Both the position numbers and the translations under genes were made by a program. Under the pieces are notes generated by a model that saw only the letters and a list, made by a program, of their open reading frames with translations, had not been told where the DNA came from and searched no databases. Positions 49,706 through 59,125 of a stretch of 64,000 bases of DNA are shown here, in pieces. The first letter of the stretch is position 1. Each line of letters opens with the position of its first letter. Source of the stretch: Saccharothrix sp. NRRL B-16348 (GTDB taxonomy: Bacteria; Actinomycetota; Actinomycetes; Mycobacteriales; Pseudonocardiaceae); assembly GCF_001280085.1 (NCBI RefSeq), contig NZ_LGED01000229.1, positions 26,301-90,300 on the forward strand, given 5' to 3'.

Positions 49706-50896
49706 TCAGGGGAGGTAGGTGGTGGCGCCGGAGGCGGAGCAGAGGCGCAGCAGCGCGTGGTTGTGCTCGACCATGGCGCGCAGGGTCGAGGCCGAGTCGG
49801 CGGTCCGCAGCAACGCCAGCAGGAACGCGGTCGGGCTGTCGGGCAGGCGCAGGCCGGGCGTGTGGAAACGGGCACGGGGCACGGGGTACACGAGCACCAC
49901 GCCGGTGTCGCCGACCACGAGCCCGGCCAACGACTCGGCCAGCACGGCCTCGGCGGCGGCATCGGGCAGCAGCACGTTCAGCCACGGGTGCGGCCACCGC
50001 CAAGGGCCCAGGACGCGCAACGCCGCGACGTCGTCGGCCATCCGGTTGGCGAAGTGCCGGTACGTGACGGTGTCCACCTCGGCCGCCTCACGCCGGTCGC
50101 GCAGCCCGTCCAACGGCTCCGGAGGCGACCCGGGCGGCGTGAAGTACGCCGTGGCGTCGATCCGGAACCCCCACCCGCCAACGCCGTCCGGCTTGGCCCG
50201 CCCTTCCAGGTGGTCGAACCGGCGTTCCGCCATCAGCAGACGCTGGTCGTGCAGGAAGTCGGCGAGCCGGTCGTACCGGAGCCGGAAGCACCGGGCGTGG
50301 GTGTGCGCGGGCACCAGCCGCACCGTGGCCCGCAGGATCACGCCCCGCCGACCACGGCCCGCACGCACCGCGTCGAACACGTCCGGGTGAAACGTCGGCG
50401 AGCACGTCACCCGCTCACCGTCGGGCGTGACGACGAGAAGCTCGACCACGTTGTCCGTCTGCGCCCCGAAGTGGTGGCTCGCCCCGCCGAGACCGCCGAC
50501 GGACAACGTGCCGCCCACGGACAGGTCGAGGTAGTCGGTCAGCACCGGCGGCGTCACGCCGAGGGGCAGCGTGGCCGCCAGCACGTCGCTCCACCGCGCA
50601 CCGGCGTCCACGACGGCGTGCTCGGCCGTCACCCGGTGCACGGCCCGGAAACCGGTCATGTCCAGCACGATCCCGCCGGCCGCCTGCGCCTGCCCACCGG
50701 TCGAGTGACCTTCCGCCCGCGGCACGACGGCGAGCCCGCGCGCACGGGCCAGCCGCACCACCGCCGCGACGTCATCGGCGGACGTCGTGCGCAGCACACC
50801 GACCGGCCGCTGCCGCACGACGTGCCCGAAGTCGTCGGCGGCCCAGTCGAGCGCCGCGGCGTCCGTCACGAGCACGTCGTCGGGGAATCCGAGCAT
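49706..50896 (-). CDS. FAD-linked oxidase, cytokinin dehydrogenase-like
   Basis: 396 residues. PCMH-type FAD domain with the His of the covalent FAD link in EGHSTGGQAQ (H64), VVDAGARWSDVL, and YLDLSVGGTLSVGGLGGASHHFGAQTDNVVEL, which strongly resembles plant/bacterial cytokinin dehydrogenases. The C-terminal substrate domain follows (ARCFRLRYDRLADFLHDQ, HPWLNVLLPD). No signal peptide, unlike plant enzymes. It follows the dehalogenase-like gene by 15 bp, so the two are likely co-transcribed. Confidence 0.85.
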   Translation of the reverse strand: MLGFPDDVLVTDAAALDWAADDFGHVVRQRPVGVLRTTSADDVAAVVRLARARGLAVVPRAEGHSTGGQAQAAGGIVLDMTGFRAVHRVTAEHAVVDAGARWSDVLAATLPLGVTPPVLTDYLDLSVGGTLSVGGLGGASHHFGAQTDNVVELLVVTPDGERVTCSPTFHPDVFDAVRAGRGRRGVILRATVRLVPAHTHARCFRLRYDRLADFLHDQRLLMAERRFDHLEGRAKPDGVGGWGFRIDATAYFTPPGSPPEPLDGLRDRREAAEVDTVTYRHFANRMADDVAALRVLGPWRWPHPWLNVLLPDAAAEAVLAESLAGLVVGDTGVVLVYPVPRARFHTPGLRLPDSPTAFLLALLRTADSASTLRAMVEHNHALLRLCSASGATTYLP

Positions 50897-50911
50897 CCCC
50901 GAAGCGTGCCA

Positions 50912-51778
50912 CTACCGCGCGAGCAATTCGCGCAGCGCCTTGACGACCTCGCCGGGCGCCTCTTCGGCCATGAAGTGCCCGCACGTGACGGTGCGGTGCT
51001 CCAGGTCCGACGCCCATTCCCGCCACCGGCCGGCCGCGTCGAAGCCGAGGGCCGAGCCCCAGTCCTGCTGCAGCACGGTCACGGGCATCCGCAGCCGGTT
51101 CCCGGCCTCCCGGTCGGCCAGGTCGTGCTCGACGTCCACGCCGGCGGACGCCCGGTAGTCGGCGACGATCGACGGGACCGCCTCGCGGGACGCCTTCAGG
51201 TACGCGGCGCGGACGTCGGCCGGGATCGCGGCCGGGTCGTTGGCCCAGAGGTCGAGGAAGTGGCCGAAGAACGCGTCCGCCGCACCGCTGATCATGGCCT
51301 CGGGCAGGCCGGGCGGCTGGGCCATCAGGTACAGGTGGAAGCCGACGGCGGCCGTGGTGCCGTGCAGGACGTCCCACATGTCGAGGGTCGGCAGCACGTC
51401 CAGCGACGCCAGGTGGGTGACCGCGTCGGGGTGGTCGAGCCCGGCGCGGATGGCGACCAGCGCGCCCCGGTCGTGACCGGCCAGCGCGAAGCGGTCGTGC
51501 CCCAACGCGCGGGCGAGGGCGACGACGTCGGCGGCCATGGTCCGCTTCGAGTACGCCTGGCCGTCGTCGACCGGCTTGTCGCTGTCGCCGTACCCGCGCA
51601 GGTCGGGGCAGATGACGGTGTGGTCGGCGGCCAGGTCGGCGGCGACGTGCCGCCACATCAGGTGGGTCTGCGGGAAGCCGTGGAGCAGCACGACGGGGCT
51701 GCCCGAGCCCCCCACGGCGACGTTGAGCGCCACGCCGTCGGCGACGGTGACGCGCTGCTGGGTGAACGAGGTGGTCAT
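50912..51778 (-). CDS. alpha/beta hydrolase, fluoroacetate-dehalogenase-like
   Basis: 288 residues. Nucleophile Asp (D103) in AGHDRGALVA, oxyanion region HGFPQTHLMWRHVA, DLRGYGDSDKP and catalytic His in TCGHFMAEE. The Asp nucleophile and HGFPQT/DLRGYGDS motifs are those of haloacetate dehalogenases and epoxide hydrolases. The second Arg of the fluoroacetate pocket (GHDRGAR) is Leu here, so defluorination is not assured. Confidence 0.85.
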   Translation of the reverse strand: MTTSFTQQRVTVADGVALNVAVGGSGSPVVLLHGFPQTHLMWRHVAADLAADHTVICPDLRGYGDSDKPVDDGQAYSKRTMAADVVALARALGHDRFALAGHDRGALVAIRAGLDHPDAVTHLASLDVLPTLDMWDVLHGTTAAVGFHLYLMAQPPGLPEAMISGAADAFFGHFLDLWANDPAAIPADVRAAYLKASREAVPSIVADYRASAGVDVEHDLADREAGNRLRMPVTVLQQDWGSALGFDAAGRWREWASDLEHRTVTCGHFMAEEAPGEVVKALRELLAR

Positions 51779-51830
51779 GTCCGGCTCCGAGTTCGTCGGG
51801 TGAGGTTGCCCGACCCACCTTGCGCGGACC

Positions 51831-51860
51831 CGATCAGCGCTCGATCAGCAGCCGATCAGC
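51831..51860 (+). promoter_or_regulatory. three 11-bp-spaced direct repeats upstream of SARP gene
   Basis: CGATCAGC at 51831, 51842 and 51853, each separated by exactly 11 bp (one helical turn). Direct repeats at 11-bp spacing are the hallmark of SARP binding sites. They lie 44-73 bp before the start of the SARP-ATPase gene and suggest autoregulation. Confidence 0.65.
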
Positions 51861-51903
51861 GCGCCGGAGCACGCCCCGACCAGGTCGGATACGTTGTCCG
51901 GCG

Positions 51904-54900
51904 ATGGTGCGTTTCCGGGTGCTGGGGCCGCTGGAGGCCGTGGGCGAACGCGGGCCGGTCGACCTCAAGGGGCCGCGGCACCGCGCCGTGCTGGCACGCC
52001 TGCTGGTCGCCAGGGGCCGGGTCGTGCCGGTCACGCGGCTGATCGACGACCTCTGGGCCGACGACGCGCCGGACGGTGCGCTCGGCGCCGTGCAGACGTT
52101 CGTCGGCGCGCTGCGGAAGGCCCTCGAACCGGACCGCCCGCCCCGGACACCGCCCCGGCTGCTGGTGACCGTGCCGCCGGGGTACGCGCTGCGGGCCGAA
52201 GAGGTCGACGAGGTCGACGCCTGGCGGTTCGAGGAGGCGGTCGGCGAGGCGTTCCGGCTGGTCGCCGACGGTCGGCCCGAGGACGCGAAAGCGCTGCTGG
52301 ACGACGTGCTGGCGCTCTGGCGCGGCCCGGCCTACGCGGAGTTCGCCGACCAGCCGTGGGCCCACGGCGAGGCCGCGCGGCTGGACGAGGTGCGGCTGCT
52401 GGCGGTGGAACGGCGGGCCGAGGCGGCGTTGGCGCTGGGCGCGGCGGCGGAGTCGGTGCCGGACCTGCGGGCGCACGTCGCCGCGCACCCGTTGCGCGAG
52501 GACGGCCGACGGCTGCTCGCCCTCGCCCTCTACCGGACCGGACGCCAGGGCGAGGCGCTGGCGACCCTCCGCCAGTCCCGCGAGGTGCTGCGCGCGGAAC
52601 TCGGCGTCGACCCCGGCCACGCCCTCCGGCAGCTCGAATCCGACATCCTCACCCACTCGCCGACCCTCGCTCCCGCACCGCCGCCCGCGCGGTCCACGAC
52701 GTTCATCGGCCGGGCCGACGAGCTGGCCGAGCTGGAGCGGGCCGCCGGCACGGGTCGGCGGCTGGCGTTGATCTCGGGGACGGCGGGCGCGGGCAAGACG
52801 GCGTTGGCCGAGGAGCTGACCGGACGGCTCGCCGCCGCGGGCTGGACGACCGCGTGGGGCGCGTGCACCGAGGACGCGCCCGCCGCCTGGCCGTGGACGA
52901 GGATGGCGGAAACGCTGGCGCTGGATGGGAGTCCGCCCACCGACCGGTTCGAGCGGCACCGCGCCATCGCCTCCTCCTTGGCCGGGATCGAGCGGCCCGT
53001 CCTGCTGGTCTTCGACGACCTGCACTGGGCCGACGAGGACACCCTCGCGCTGGTGACGTCGTTGGCCGCCGACCCCGACGCCGGACGCGTGCTGATCGTC
53101 GGCACGTACCGCTCGACCGAGATCTCCGCCGCCCTGACCGAAGCCCTCGGCCGGGCCGCCCGCACCGAGCCGGCCCGCGTCTACCTGGTCGGCCTGACCG
53201 AACCGCAGGTGCGGGAACTGGTCGAAGCCGTCACCGACCGGGAGCCCTCGGACGCCGACGTCCGCGCCATCCACACCCGCAGCGCGGGCAACCCGTTCTT
53301 CGTCCGCGAGCTGGCCCGCCTCTGGGAGACCGACCCGGCCCTGCGCACCGTCCCCGCCGGCGTCCGCGACGTCCTGCGCCACCGCCTCGCCCAGCTCGCC
53401 GAGACCACGCGGACCCACCTGCGCCAGGCGTCGGTGCTGGGCCAGGAGATCGACCTCGACGTGCTGATCCGGCTCGCCGGCGACGAGGACGCGGTGCTCG
53501 ACTCCGTCGAGTCGGCGCTGCTCGCGGGCTTCCTGGTCGAACCGGACGCCGACCGCCTGCGGTTCGCGCACGCGCTCGTGCACGAGACGCTGTACGACGA
53601 CATCCCGCACGCCCGCCGGGCCCGGTGGCACGCGGCGGCGGCCGACGTGATCGAGCAGGTGCGCCCGGACGACGTCGAGGCCATCGCCCACCACCTCCTG
53701 CGCGCCGGGAACCGGGCCACCGCCGCGCGCACCGCGCGCTACACCCGTGCCGCCGCCGAACGGGCGGAACGCCGGTCCGCGCCGCACCAGGCGGCCCTGT
53801 GGTGGCGGGAAACGGTGGAGCGGACCGAGCGCGACCGCCTCGGAGCCGTGATGGGCCTGGTCCGGGCGCTGGCCGTGACCGGCGACCTGGAGCAGGCCCG
53901 CCGGTACCGGGCGGAAGCCGTCACCGAAGCGGGCGGCGACCCTGTGCTGACCGCGCGCACGATCGGCTCGTTCGACGTGCCCGCGCTCTGGACCACCAAC
54001 GACGACGAAGCCCTGTCCGCCCGCCTCACCGAAGCGGCCGAACGCGCCCTGGACGCCCTGCCACCCGGCCACGACGCCGAACGCGCCCGCCTCCTGATCA
54101 CCATCGCCGTGGAACGACGTGCCGACGCCGGCCGGCGGGGCAGGGAAGCCGCACGGGAGGCGGAGGCCGTCGCCCGCGACCTGGACGACCCGTCGTTGCT
54201 GGCACTGGCGCTCAACGGCCGGTTCCTGCAGACGTTCCACCGGGCGGGCCTCGCGCCCGACCGGGCCCGGATCGGCGCGGAACTGCTCGACCTCTCCGCC
54301 CGGCACGGCCTGGTGACGTTCGAGGTGCTCGCCCACCTGATCCTCGTGCAGTCCCACGCCGCGCTCGCCGACCTGGCCGCCGCCGACCGGCACGCCGCCG
54401 CGGCCGACGCGCTCGCCGAACGGCACGACCTGCCGCTGGTCGGCGTCTTCACCACCTGGTACGCCGCGCTGCGCCTGGCCGTGACCGGGCGGCGGGCGGA
54501 GGCCAGGGCCGCCTACCGCGCCGCCGCGTCCCGCCTCACCGGCGCCGGGATGCCGGGCGTGGAACACGGGATCCTGCCGCTGGCGCTGCTGAGCCTCGGC
54601 GACGTGCCGGACGCCGCCGACTGGGGCCCGTACGAGCCGTGGGCCCGCCCGATCGTCCTGCTCTCGCAGGGCAGACGCGCCGAAGCCCTCGCGGCCGTCG
54701 TGCCCGAGTCGCCCCACGACCTGCTGTTCGAGGCGCGGACGTGCCTGCACGCCGTGATCGCCGTCGAAGCGGGCGACCGGCCGCGGCTGGCGCGCCTGTA
54801 CGACCAGCTCCTCCCGGCGGCCGGTGAAGTGGCCGGCGCGGGCAGCGGCCTGGTCGCGTTCGGCCCGACCGCGCACCACCTCGGCACCATCGCCGCCGCC

Positions 54901-54999
54901 CTCGGCCGGCCCGAGGAGGCCGCCGAACACCACCGCCGGGCACGGGAGATCGCCGACCGCCTCGGCGCTCCACAGTGGACCGGCCGGCACTTCACCTAG
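51904..54999 (+). CDS. large SARP-type regulator with ATPase and TPR-like regions
   Basis: 1031 residues (AfsR/LAL-like size). Winged helix and BTAD at 1-255 (RFRVLGPLEAV, LIDDLWADDAP, LWRGPAYAEFADQPW, ELGVDPGHALRQLE). An AAA/NB-ARC-like ATPase follows with Walker A SGTAGAGKTAL (about 296-306) and Walker B VLLVFDDLHWAD (about 364-375). Helical repeat region to the end. Such proteins couple nucleotide state to transcription of secondary metabolite genes. No such cluster is in the window. ATG 51904 begins the conserved VRFRVLGP motif. Confidence 0.9.
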   Translation: MVRFRVLGPLEAVGERGPVDLKGPRHRAVLARLLVARGRVVPVTRLIDDLWADDAPDGALGAVQTFVGALRKALEPDRPPRTPPRLLVTVPPGYALRAEEVDEVDAWRFEEAVGEAFRLVADGRPEDAKALLDDVLALWRGPAYAEFADQPWAHGEAARLDEVRLLAVERRAEAALALGAAAESVPDLRAHVAAHPLREDGRRLLALALYRTGRQGEALATLRQSREVLRAELGVDPGHALRQLESDILTHSPTLAPAPPPARSTTFIGRADELAELERAAGTGRRLALISGTAGAGKTALAEELTGRLAAAGWTTAWGACTEDAPAAWPWTRMAETLALDGSPPTDRFERHRAIASSLAGIERPVLLVFDDLHWADEDTLALVTSLAADPDAGRVLIVGTYRSTEISAALTEALGRAARTEPARVYLVGLTEPQVRELVEAVTDREPSDADVRAIHTRSAGNPFFVRELARLWETDPALRTVPAGVRDVLRHRLAQLAETTRTHLRQASVLGQEIDLDVLIRLAGDEDAVLDSVESALLAGFLVEPDADRLRFAHALVHETLYDDIPHARRARWHAAAADVIEQVRPDDVEAIAHHLLRAGNRATAARTARYTRAAAERAERRSAPHQAALWWRETVERTERDRLGAVMGLVRALAVTGDLEQARRYRAEAVTEAGGDPVLTARTIGSFDVPALWTTNDDEALSARLTEAAERALDALPPGHDAERARLLITIAVERRADAGRRGREAAREAEAVARDLDDPSLLALALNGRFLQTFHRAGLAPDRARIGAELLDLSARHGLVTFEVLAHLILVQSHAALADLAAADRHAAAADALAERHDLPLVGVFTTWYAALRLAVTGRRAEARAAYRAAASRLTGAGMPGVEHGILPLALLSLGDVPDAADWGPYEPWARPIVLLSQGRRAEALAAVVPESPHDLLFEARTCLHAVIAVEAGDRPRLARLYDQLLPAAGEVAGAGSGLVAFGPTAHHLGTIAAALGRPEEAAEHHRRAREIADRLGAPQWTGRHFT

Positions 55000-55070
55000 T
55001 GGCCGCCTCAGGGCTCCGCTGGGTGATCATCCTGATCCGGCGCACGCACGAGCCGCCCTAAGTTCGCCTG

Positions 55071-56276
55071 GTGACTGGAAAACGACTGATCGTGCCGGCC
55101 CTGCTCGCCGGTGTGGCCCTGGCCGCCGCCGTGCCGGCGTCGGCTTCACCGTCCGCGGTGCGGTTCGCCCTGCCCGCCCCCACCGGCCCGCACGCGGTGG
55201 GCACCACCGAACTGCACCTCGTCGACCACGCCCGCCCCGACCCCTGGCTGCCGGACACCACCAGGGAACTGATGGTCACCGTCCGCTACCCGGCCGTGCC
55301 GAGCGCGAACGACGAGGCGCCGTTCATGCCGCCCGCCGTCGCCGAAGCGGTCGCCGCGAGCGACGCCAGGGCCCTGGGCATCGACCCGGCCGAACTCGAC
55401 TACGGCTTCGCCACCCACTCGGTCCCCGACGTGCCCGCGATCCCCGGTCGACGGCCCGTCGTGCTGTACTCGCCCGGTCGCGGCAACCCACGCGCCCTGG
55501 GCACCGGTCTCCTGGAGCAGTTGGCGAGCAAGGGGTACGTGGTCGTCGCCATCGACCACACTCATGAGCCGCTCGCGGTGCAGTTCCCGAACGGCCGGAT
55601 CGCGCCGCGTTCCCTCCCGCCGCTGACGATCGACGTCAACAAGAAGCTGATGGCGACCCGCACCCAGGACACGGCTTTCGTGCTCGACCAACTGGAAGTC
55701 CTCGCCGCCGGCGGCAACCCGGACGCGGGCGGACGCCCCCTGCCGCCCGGCCTCGGCCGGTCGCTCGACCTGACCCGGGTCGGCGTGGTCGGCCACTCGG
55801 CGGGCGGCTTCACCGCCGGCGAGACCATGGTGTCCGACCGCCGGATCGACGCGGGCGCGAACCTCGACGGCAGCATGGCCTACCACCAGGCCACGGGCGA
55901 CTTCGGCCGCGTCGCCGCCGAGGGCCTCGACCGGCCGTTCCTGCTGATGAGCGCCGGCGACCACAGCGCGGCGTCCGACCTGTCGTGGCAGGCGTTCCTG
56001 GCCCACCACCGCGGGTGGGTGCGGCAGCTGCACCTGCCGGACGGCGAGCACTCGTCGTTCACCGACCACCAGTCGCTGGTGCCGCGGCTGGCCGCCCACC
56101 TCGGCCTCGACCCGGCGGTGACGGCCCCGATCGTCGGCACCGTCGACCCGGCCCGCGCCACCGCCGCCCAGCGCGCCTACCTGACCGCGTTCTTCGACCA
56201 GCACCTGCGCCACCGGCCGCAACGGCTGCTCGACGGACCGTCCGACCGGCACCCCGACGTGCGGTTCCTCGACTGA
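55071..56276 (+). CDS. secreted alpha/beta hydrolase (PAF-acetylhydrolase/lipase-like)
   Basis: 401 residues, GTG 55071. Signal peptide ends PASASPSA. Nucleophile Ser in VGVVGHSAGGFTAG, oxyanion region VLYSPGRGNPRALGTGLLEQLASKGYVVVAIDHT, and a His late in the chain (GEHSSFTDH). The pattern matches actinobacterial platelet-activating-factor acetylhydrolase-like or related secreted lipases. Converges with the NarL-type regulator gene. Confidence 0.85.
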   Translation: MTGKRLIVPALLAGVALAAAVPASASPSAVRFALPAPTGPHAVGTTELHLVDHARPDPWLPDTTRELMVTVRYPAVPSANDEAPFMPPAVAEAVAASDARALGIDPAELDYGFATHSVPDVPAIPGRRPVVLYSPGRGNPRALGTGLLEQLASKGYVVVAIDHTHEPLAVQFPNGRIAPRSLPPLTIDVNKKLMATRTQDTAFVLDQLEVLAAGGNPDAGGRPLPPGLGRSLDLTRVGVVGHSAGGFTAGETMVSDRRIDAGANLDGSMAYHQATGDFGRVAAEGLDRPFLLMSAGDHSAASDLSWQAFLAHHRGWVRQLHLPDGEHSSFTDHQSLVPRLAAHLGLDPAVTAPIVGTVDPARATAAQRAYLTAFFDQHLRHRPQRLLDGPSDRHPDVRFLD

Positions 56277-56291
56277 GTCCGCTGGGCCGCG

Positions 56292-56963
56292 TCAGGCCTG
56301 GCCGCTGGGCGTGACCAGCCCGGTCTCGTAGGCCACGACGACGGCCTGCACGCGGTCGCGGAGGCCGAGCTTGGCCAGGATGCGCGCCACGTGCGTCTTC
56401 ACGGTCGCCTCGGACAGGTGCAGCTTCCCGGCCAGCTCGGCGTTGCTCAGCCCCCGTGCCAGCAGGCGCAGCACCTCCAGCTCACGCGGGGTCAACGCGG
56501 CCAGGTCGCGGTGCAGCGCGGCGGTGTCCGCGCCCCGGTTCGCGAACCGCTCCACCAGCCGTCGGGTGATGGCGGGCGCCAGCAGGGCGTCACCGGAGCG
56601 CACCATCCGCACGGACGCGACCAGGTGCTCCGGCGTCACGTCCTTGAGCAGGAACCCGCTCGCGCCCGCCGACAACGCCGCGTAGACGTAGTGGTCGAGG
56701 TCGAACGTGGTCAGGATGATCACGCGCGGCTCGGGCTCCGCGCCCGTCAGGATCCGGCGGGTGGCCTCCAGGCCGTCCAGCTCCGGCATCCGGATGTCCA
56801 TCAGCACCACGTCGGGCACGGTGCGCCGCACCGCTTCCACGGCCTCCAGCCCGTTGGTGGCCTCGCCCACCACGTCGATGCCGTCGGCGGTGAGGATCAT
56901 CCGGAAACCGGTCCGCACCAGCACCTGGTCGTCGGCCACCACCACGCGCAGCGGGGCGCTCAC
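56292..56963 (-). CDS. NarL/FixJ-family response regulator
   Basis: 223 residues from GTG 56963. Receiver domain with DD, phosphoacceptor Asp in VLMDIRMPELDG, T in ILTTF and K in FLLKD. LuxR-type HTH at about 158-215 (LTPRELEVLRLLARGLSNAELAGKLHLSEATVKTHVARILAKLGLRDR). The stop of the kinase overlaps this start (GTGA), so it is the second gene of a HisKA_3 two-component operon. The target may be the adjacent, divergent ABC exporter. Confidence 0.93.
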   Translation of the reverse strand: MSAPLRVVVADDQVLVRTGFRMILTADGIDVVGEATNGLEAVEAVRRTVPDVVLMDIRMPELDGLEATRRILTGAEPEPRVIILTTFDLDHYVYAALSAGASGFLLKDVTPEHLVASVRMVRSGDALLAPAITRRLVERFANRGADTAALHRDLAALTPRELEVLRLLARGLSNAELAGKLHLSEATVKTHVARILAKLGLRDRVQAVVVAYETGLVTPSGQA

Positions 56964-58225
56964 GGCGCCTCCACCGGGATCGACGCGGTGACCTGGTAGC
57001 CGCCGCCGGCGCGCGGCCGGGCGTCCAGCGTGCCGCCGTAGACGGCCAACCGCTCCCGCAGGCCGATCAGCCCGTGCCCGTCGCCCGTGGCCGCGCCGGG
57101 GCCGGGCTCGCCGCCGGTGTCGACCACCTCCACGCGGAGGTGGTCGGCGCCGTAGTCCACGGTGACCGCCGCCGACGCGCCGGCAGCGTGCTTGACCGCG
57201 TTCGTCAACGCCTCCTGCACCACCCGGTAGGCGGCCAGCTCCACCCCGGACGGCAGTGGGCGCGGCTGCCCGGTCACGGTCGACTCGACCGGCACCCCGC
57301 TGTCCCGCAGCCGCGCGACCAGGGCGTCGAGCTGGTCCAGCCCCGGCTGCGGGGCGAGGTCGGCCGGGTCCGCGCCGTCCATCGTCAACAGCCCCATCAC
57401 GTGCCGCAGCTCCGTCATCGCCGCCCGCCCACCCGCCTCCACCGCCAGCAACGCCTCCCGCGCCTGCCCCGGCGAGGACGCCATCACCTTCCGCGCCGCG
57501 CCCGCCTGGATCGTCATCACGCTGACGTGGTGCGTCACCACGTCGTGCAGCTCGCGGGCGATGCGGGCCCGTTCGTGCTCGACCGCCCGGTGCAACGCCT
57601 CCGCCTGGTCGCGTTCCAGCGCCGACACCTGCGCCCGGCCCTCGTCCGTGCGGACCTTCCACGTGCGCAGGCTGTTCGCCGCCACGATCAGCGGCACCAG
57701 GACGAGCAGCGGCACGTACTCGTTCGGCACCACCGGCAGCTCGGAGTCCCGGAACACCGCCACCAGCAGCACCGTCACCAGCAGGCTCGCCACCGCGGGC
57801 GGCCGGTGCGGGCTGTACGCGGCGGCGGAGTAGGCGGCGACCACGCACGCGGTGAACGTGAGCCCCGGCGACTCCTCCGGCGTCACCAGCGTCGCGTACA
57901 GCACCACCCACAGCACGGCCAGCGGATAACGGCGGCGCAGCGCCAACGCCACCGCGGCCACCACCGCCACGAGCACCGCGCCGAACGTCCCCTCGGGATC
58001 CGGCGGCGGGAGCACGGGCACGGGCTGCGGGATGCCGTCGACCATGACGCGGAAGGGCACGTCCTGCGACTGGAGCGCGTACCGCACCGAAACGATCCCG
58101 ACGACGATCGCCAGCACCGCGTCGAACACGTAGCCGCGCGCCGCGGGCCGGGGCAGCGGACCGGTCGGCAGCACCACCAGGGTGGCCCAGGTCCGCAGTC
58201 GGTCCGCCACCGGCGCGTTCGTCAC
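56960..58225 (-). CDS. HisKA_3 (NarX-type) sensor histidine kinase
   Basis: 421 residues from GTG 58225. An N-terminal membrane region with about five to six helices is followed by the dimerisation box ERARIARELHDVVTHHVSVMTIQ and an ATPase domain with YRVVQEALTNAVKHA and GLIGLRERLAVYGGTL. Senses a signal at or in the membrane, as in envelope- or antibiotic-responsive kinases. Beside a MacB-like exporter and its own regulator, the layout resembles antimicrobial-peptide or efflux-inducing systems, which is inference. Confidence 0.9.
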   Translation of the reverse strand: MTNAPVADRLRTWATLVVLPTGPLPRPAARGYVFDAVLAIVVGIVSVRYALQSQDVPFRVMVDGIPQPVPVLPPPDPEGTFGAVLVAVVAAVALALRRRYPLAVLWVVLYATLVTPEESPGLTFTACVVAAYSAAAYSPHRPPAVASLLVTVLLVAVFRDSELPVVPNEYVPLLVLVPLIVAANSLRTWKVRTDEGRAQVSALERDQAEALHRAVEHERARIARELHDVVTHHVSVMTIQAGAARKVMASSPGQAREALLAVEAGGRAAMTELRHVMGLLTMDGADPADLAPQPGLDQLDALVARLRDSGVPVESTVTGQPRPLPSGVELAAYRVVQEALTNAVKHAAGASAAVTVDYGADHLRVEVVDTGGEPGPGAATGDGHGLIGLRERLAVYGGTLDARPRAGGGYQVTASIPVEAP

Positions 58226-58432
58226 CGCGCCATTCTCACCGACGGCCCGGCCACCGGACATCCACCCGGACGACCCCTCGCCCTACACCGCTGGACTACC
58301 TCTCAGGGATGACACCGCGCCGCCCTCATCCCGACGGCCTACCGGAAATGCCCCGGCCGACCGACGCGCCCCGATCCGCGCCGCTCCTAGCGTCCACCGC
58401 GCCACATCTGAGGACGAACCAGGGAGCCGACC

Positions 58433-59125
58433 ATGACCACGCCGGTGATCGAACTGCGCGACGTGAGCCGCAGGTACGACGACGGGCCACCGGCGTTGAG
58501 CGACGTGTCGCTGACCGTGCGGGAAGGCGAGGCCGTCGCGATCCTCGGCCCGTCCGGCAGCGGCAAGTCCACGCTGCTGAACCTGATCGCCGGTCTGGAC
58601 CGGCCCGACACCGGCACGGTCACCGTGGCCGGCGTGCGCGTCGACGGGCTGGGGGAGGCCGCGTCCGCGCGCTACCGGCGGGCCCGGATCGGCATGGTGT
58701 TCCAGTTCTTCAACCTGCTCGACGACCTGACCGTGGCCGACAACGTGGTGCTGCCCGCGCAACTGGCGGGCATGGCGCGCGGCGAGGCGTCGAAGCGCGC
58801 GGCGGAACTGCTCGACCAGCTCGGCGTCGCCCGGCACGCCCGCGCCTACCCGGGCCGGCTGTCCGGCGGTGAACGCCAACGGGTCGCCGTCGCGCGGGCG
58901 TTGATGAACCGGCCCGCGCTGCTGCTCGCCGACGAACCGACCGGCGCTTTGGACACCGCCTCCGGCGAGGACGTCAGCGCGCTGCTCACCGAGCTGAACG
59001 CCGACGGCCAGACCCTCGTGGTCGTCACGCACGACCTGGCGCTCGCGCGGTCGTGCACGCGCCGGACGATCCAGCTGGTCGACGGCCGGATCGCGGGCGA
59101 CGTCGTCGTGGAGCCGACCCGATGA
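58433..59125 (+). CDS. ABC transporter ATP-binding protein (MacB/LolD type)
   Basis: 230 residues. Walker A GPSGSGKST, signature LSGGERQRVAVARALMNRP, Walker B LLLADEPTGALDT and H-loop VVTHD. The stop overlaps the permease start (ATGA). Energises the FtsX-like permease. Divergent from the two-component operon. Confidence 0.94.
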   Translation: MTTPVIELRDVSRRYDDGPPALSDVSLTVREGEAVAILGPSGSGKSTLLNLIAGLDRPDTGTVTVAGVRVDGLGEAASARYRRARIGMVFQFFNLLDDLTVADNVVLPAQLAGMARGEASKRAAELLDQLGVARHARAYPGRLSGGERQRVAVARALMNRPALLLADEPTGALDTASGEDVSALLTELNADGQTLVVVTHDLALARSCTRRTIQLVDGRIAGDVVVEPTR

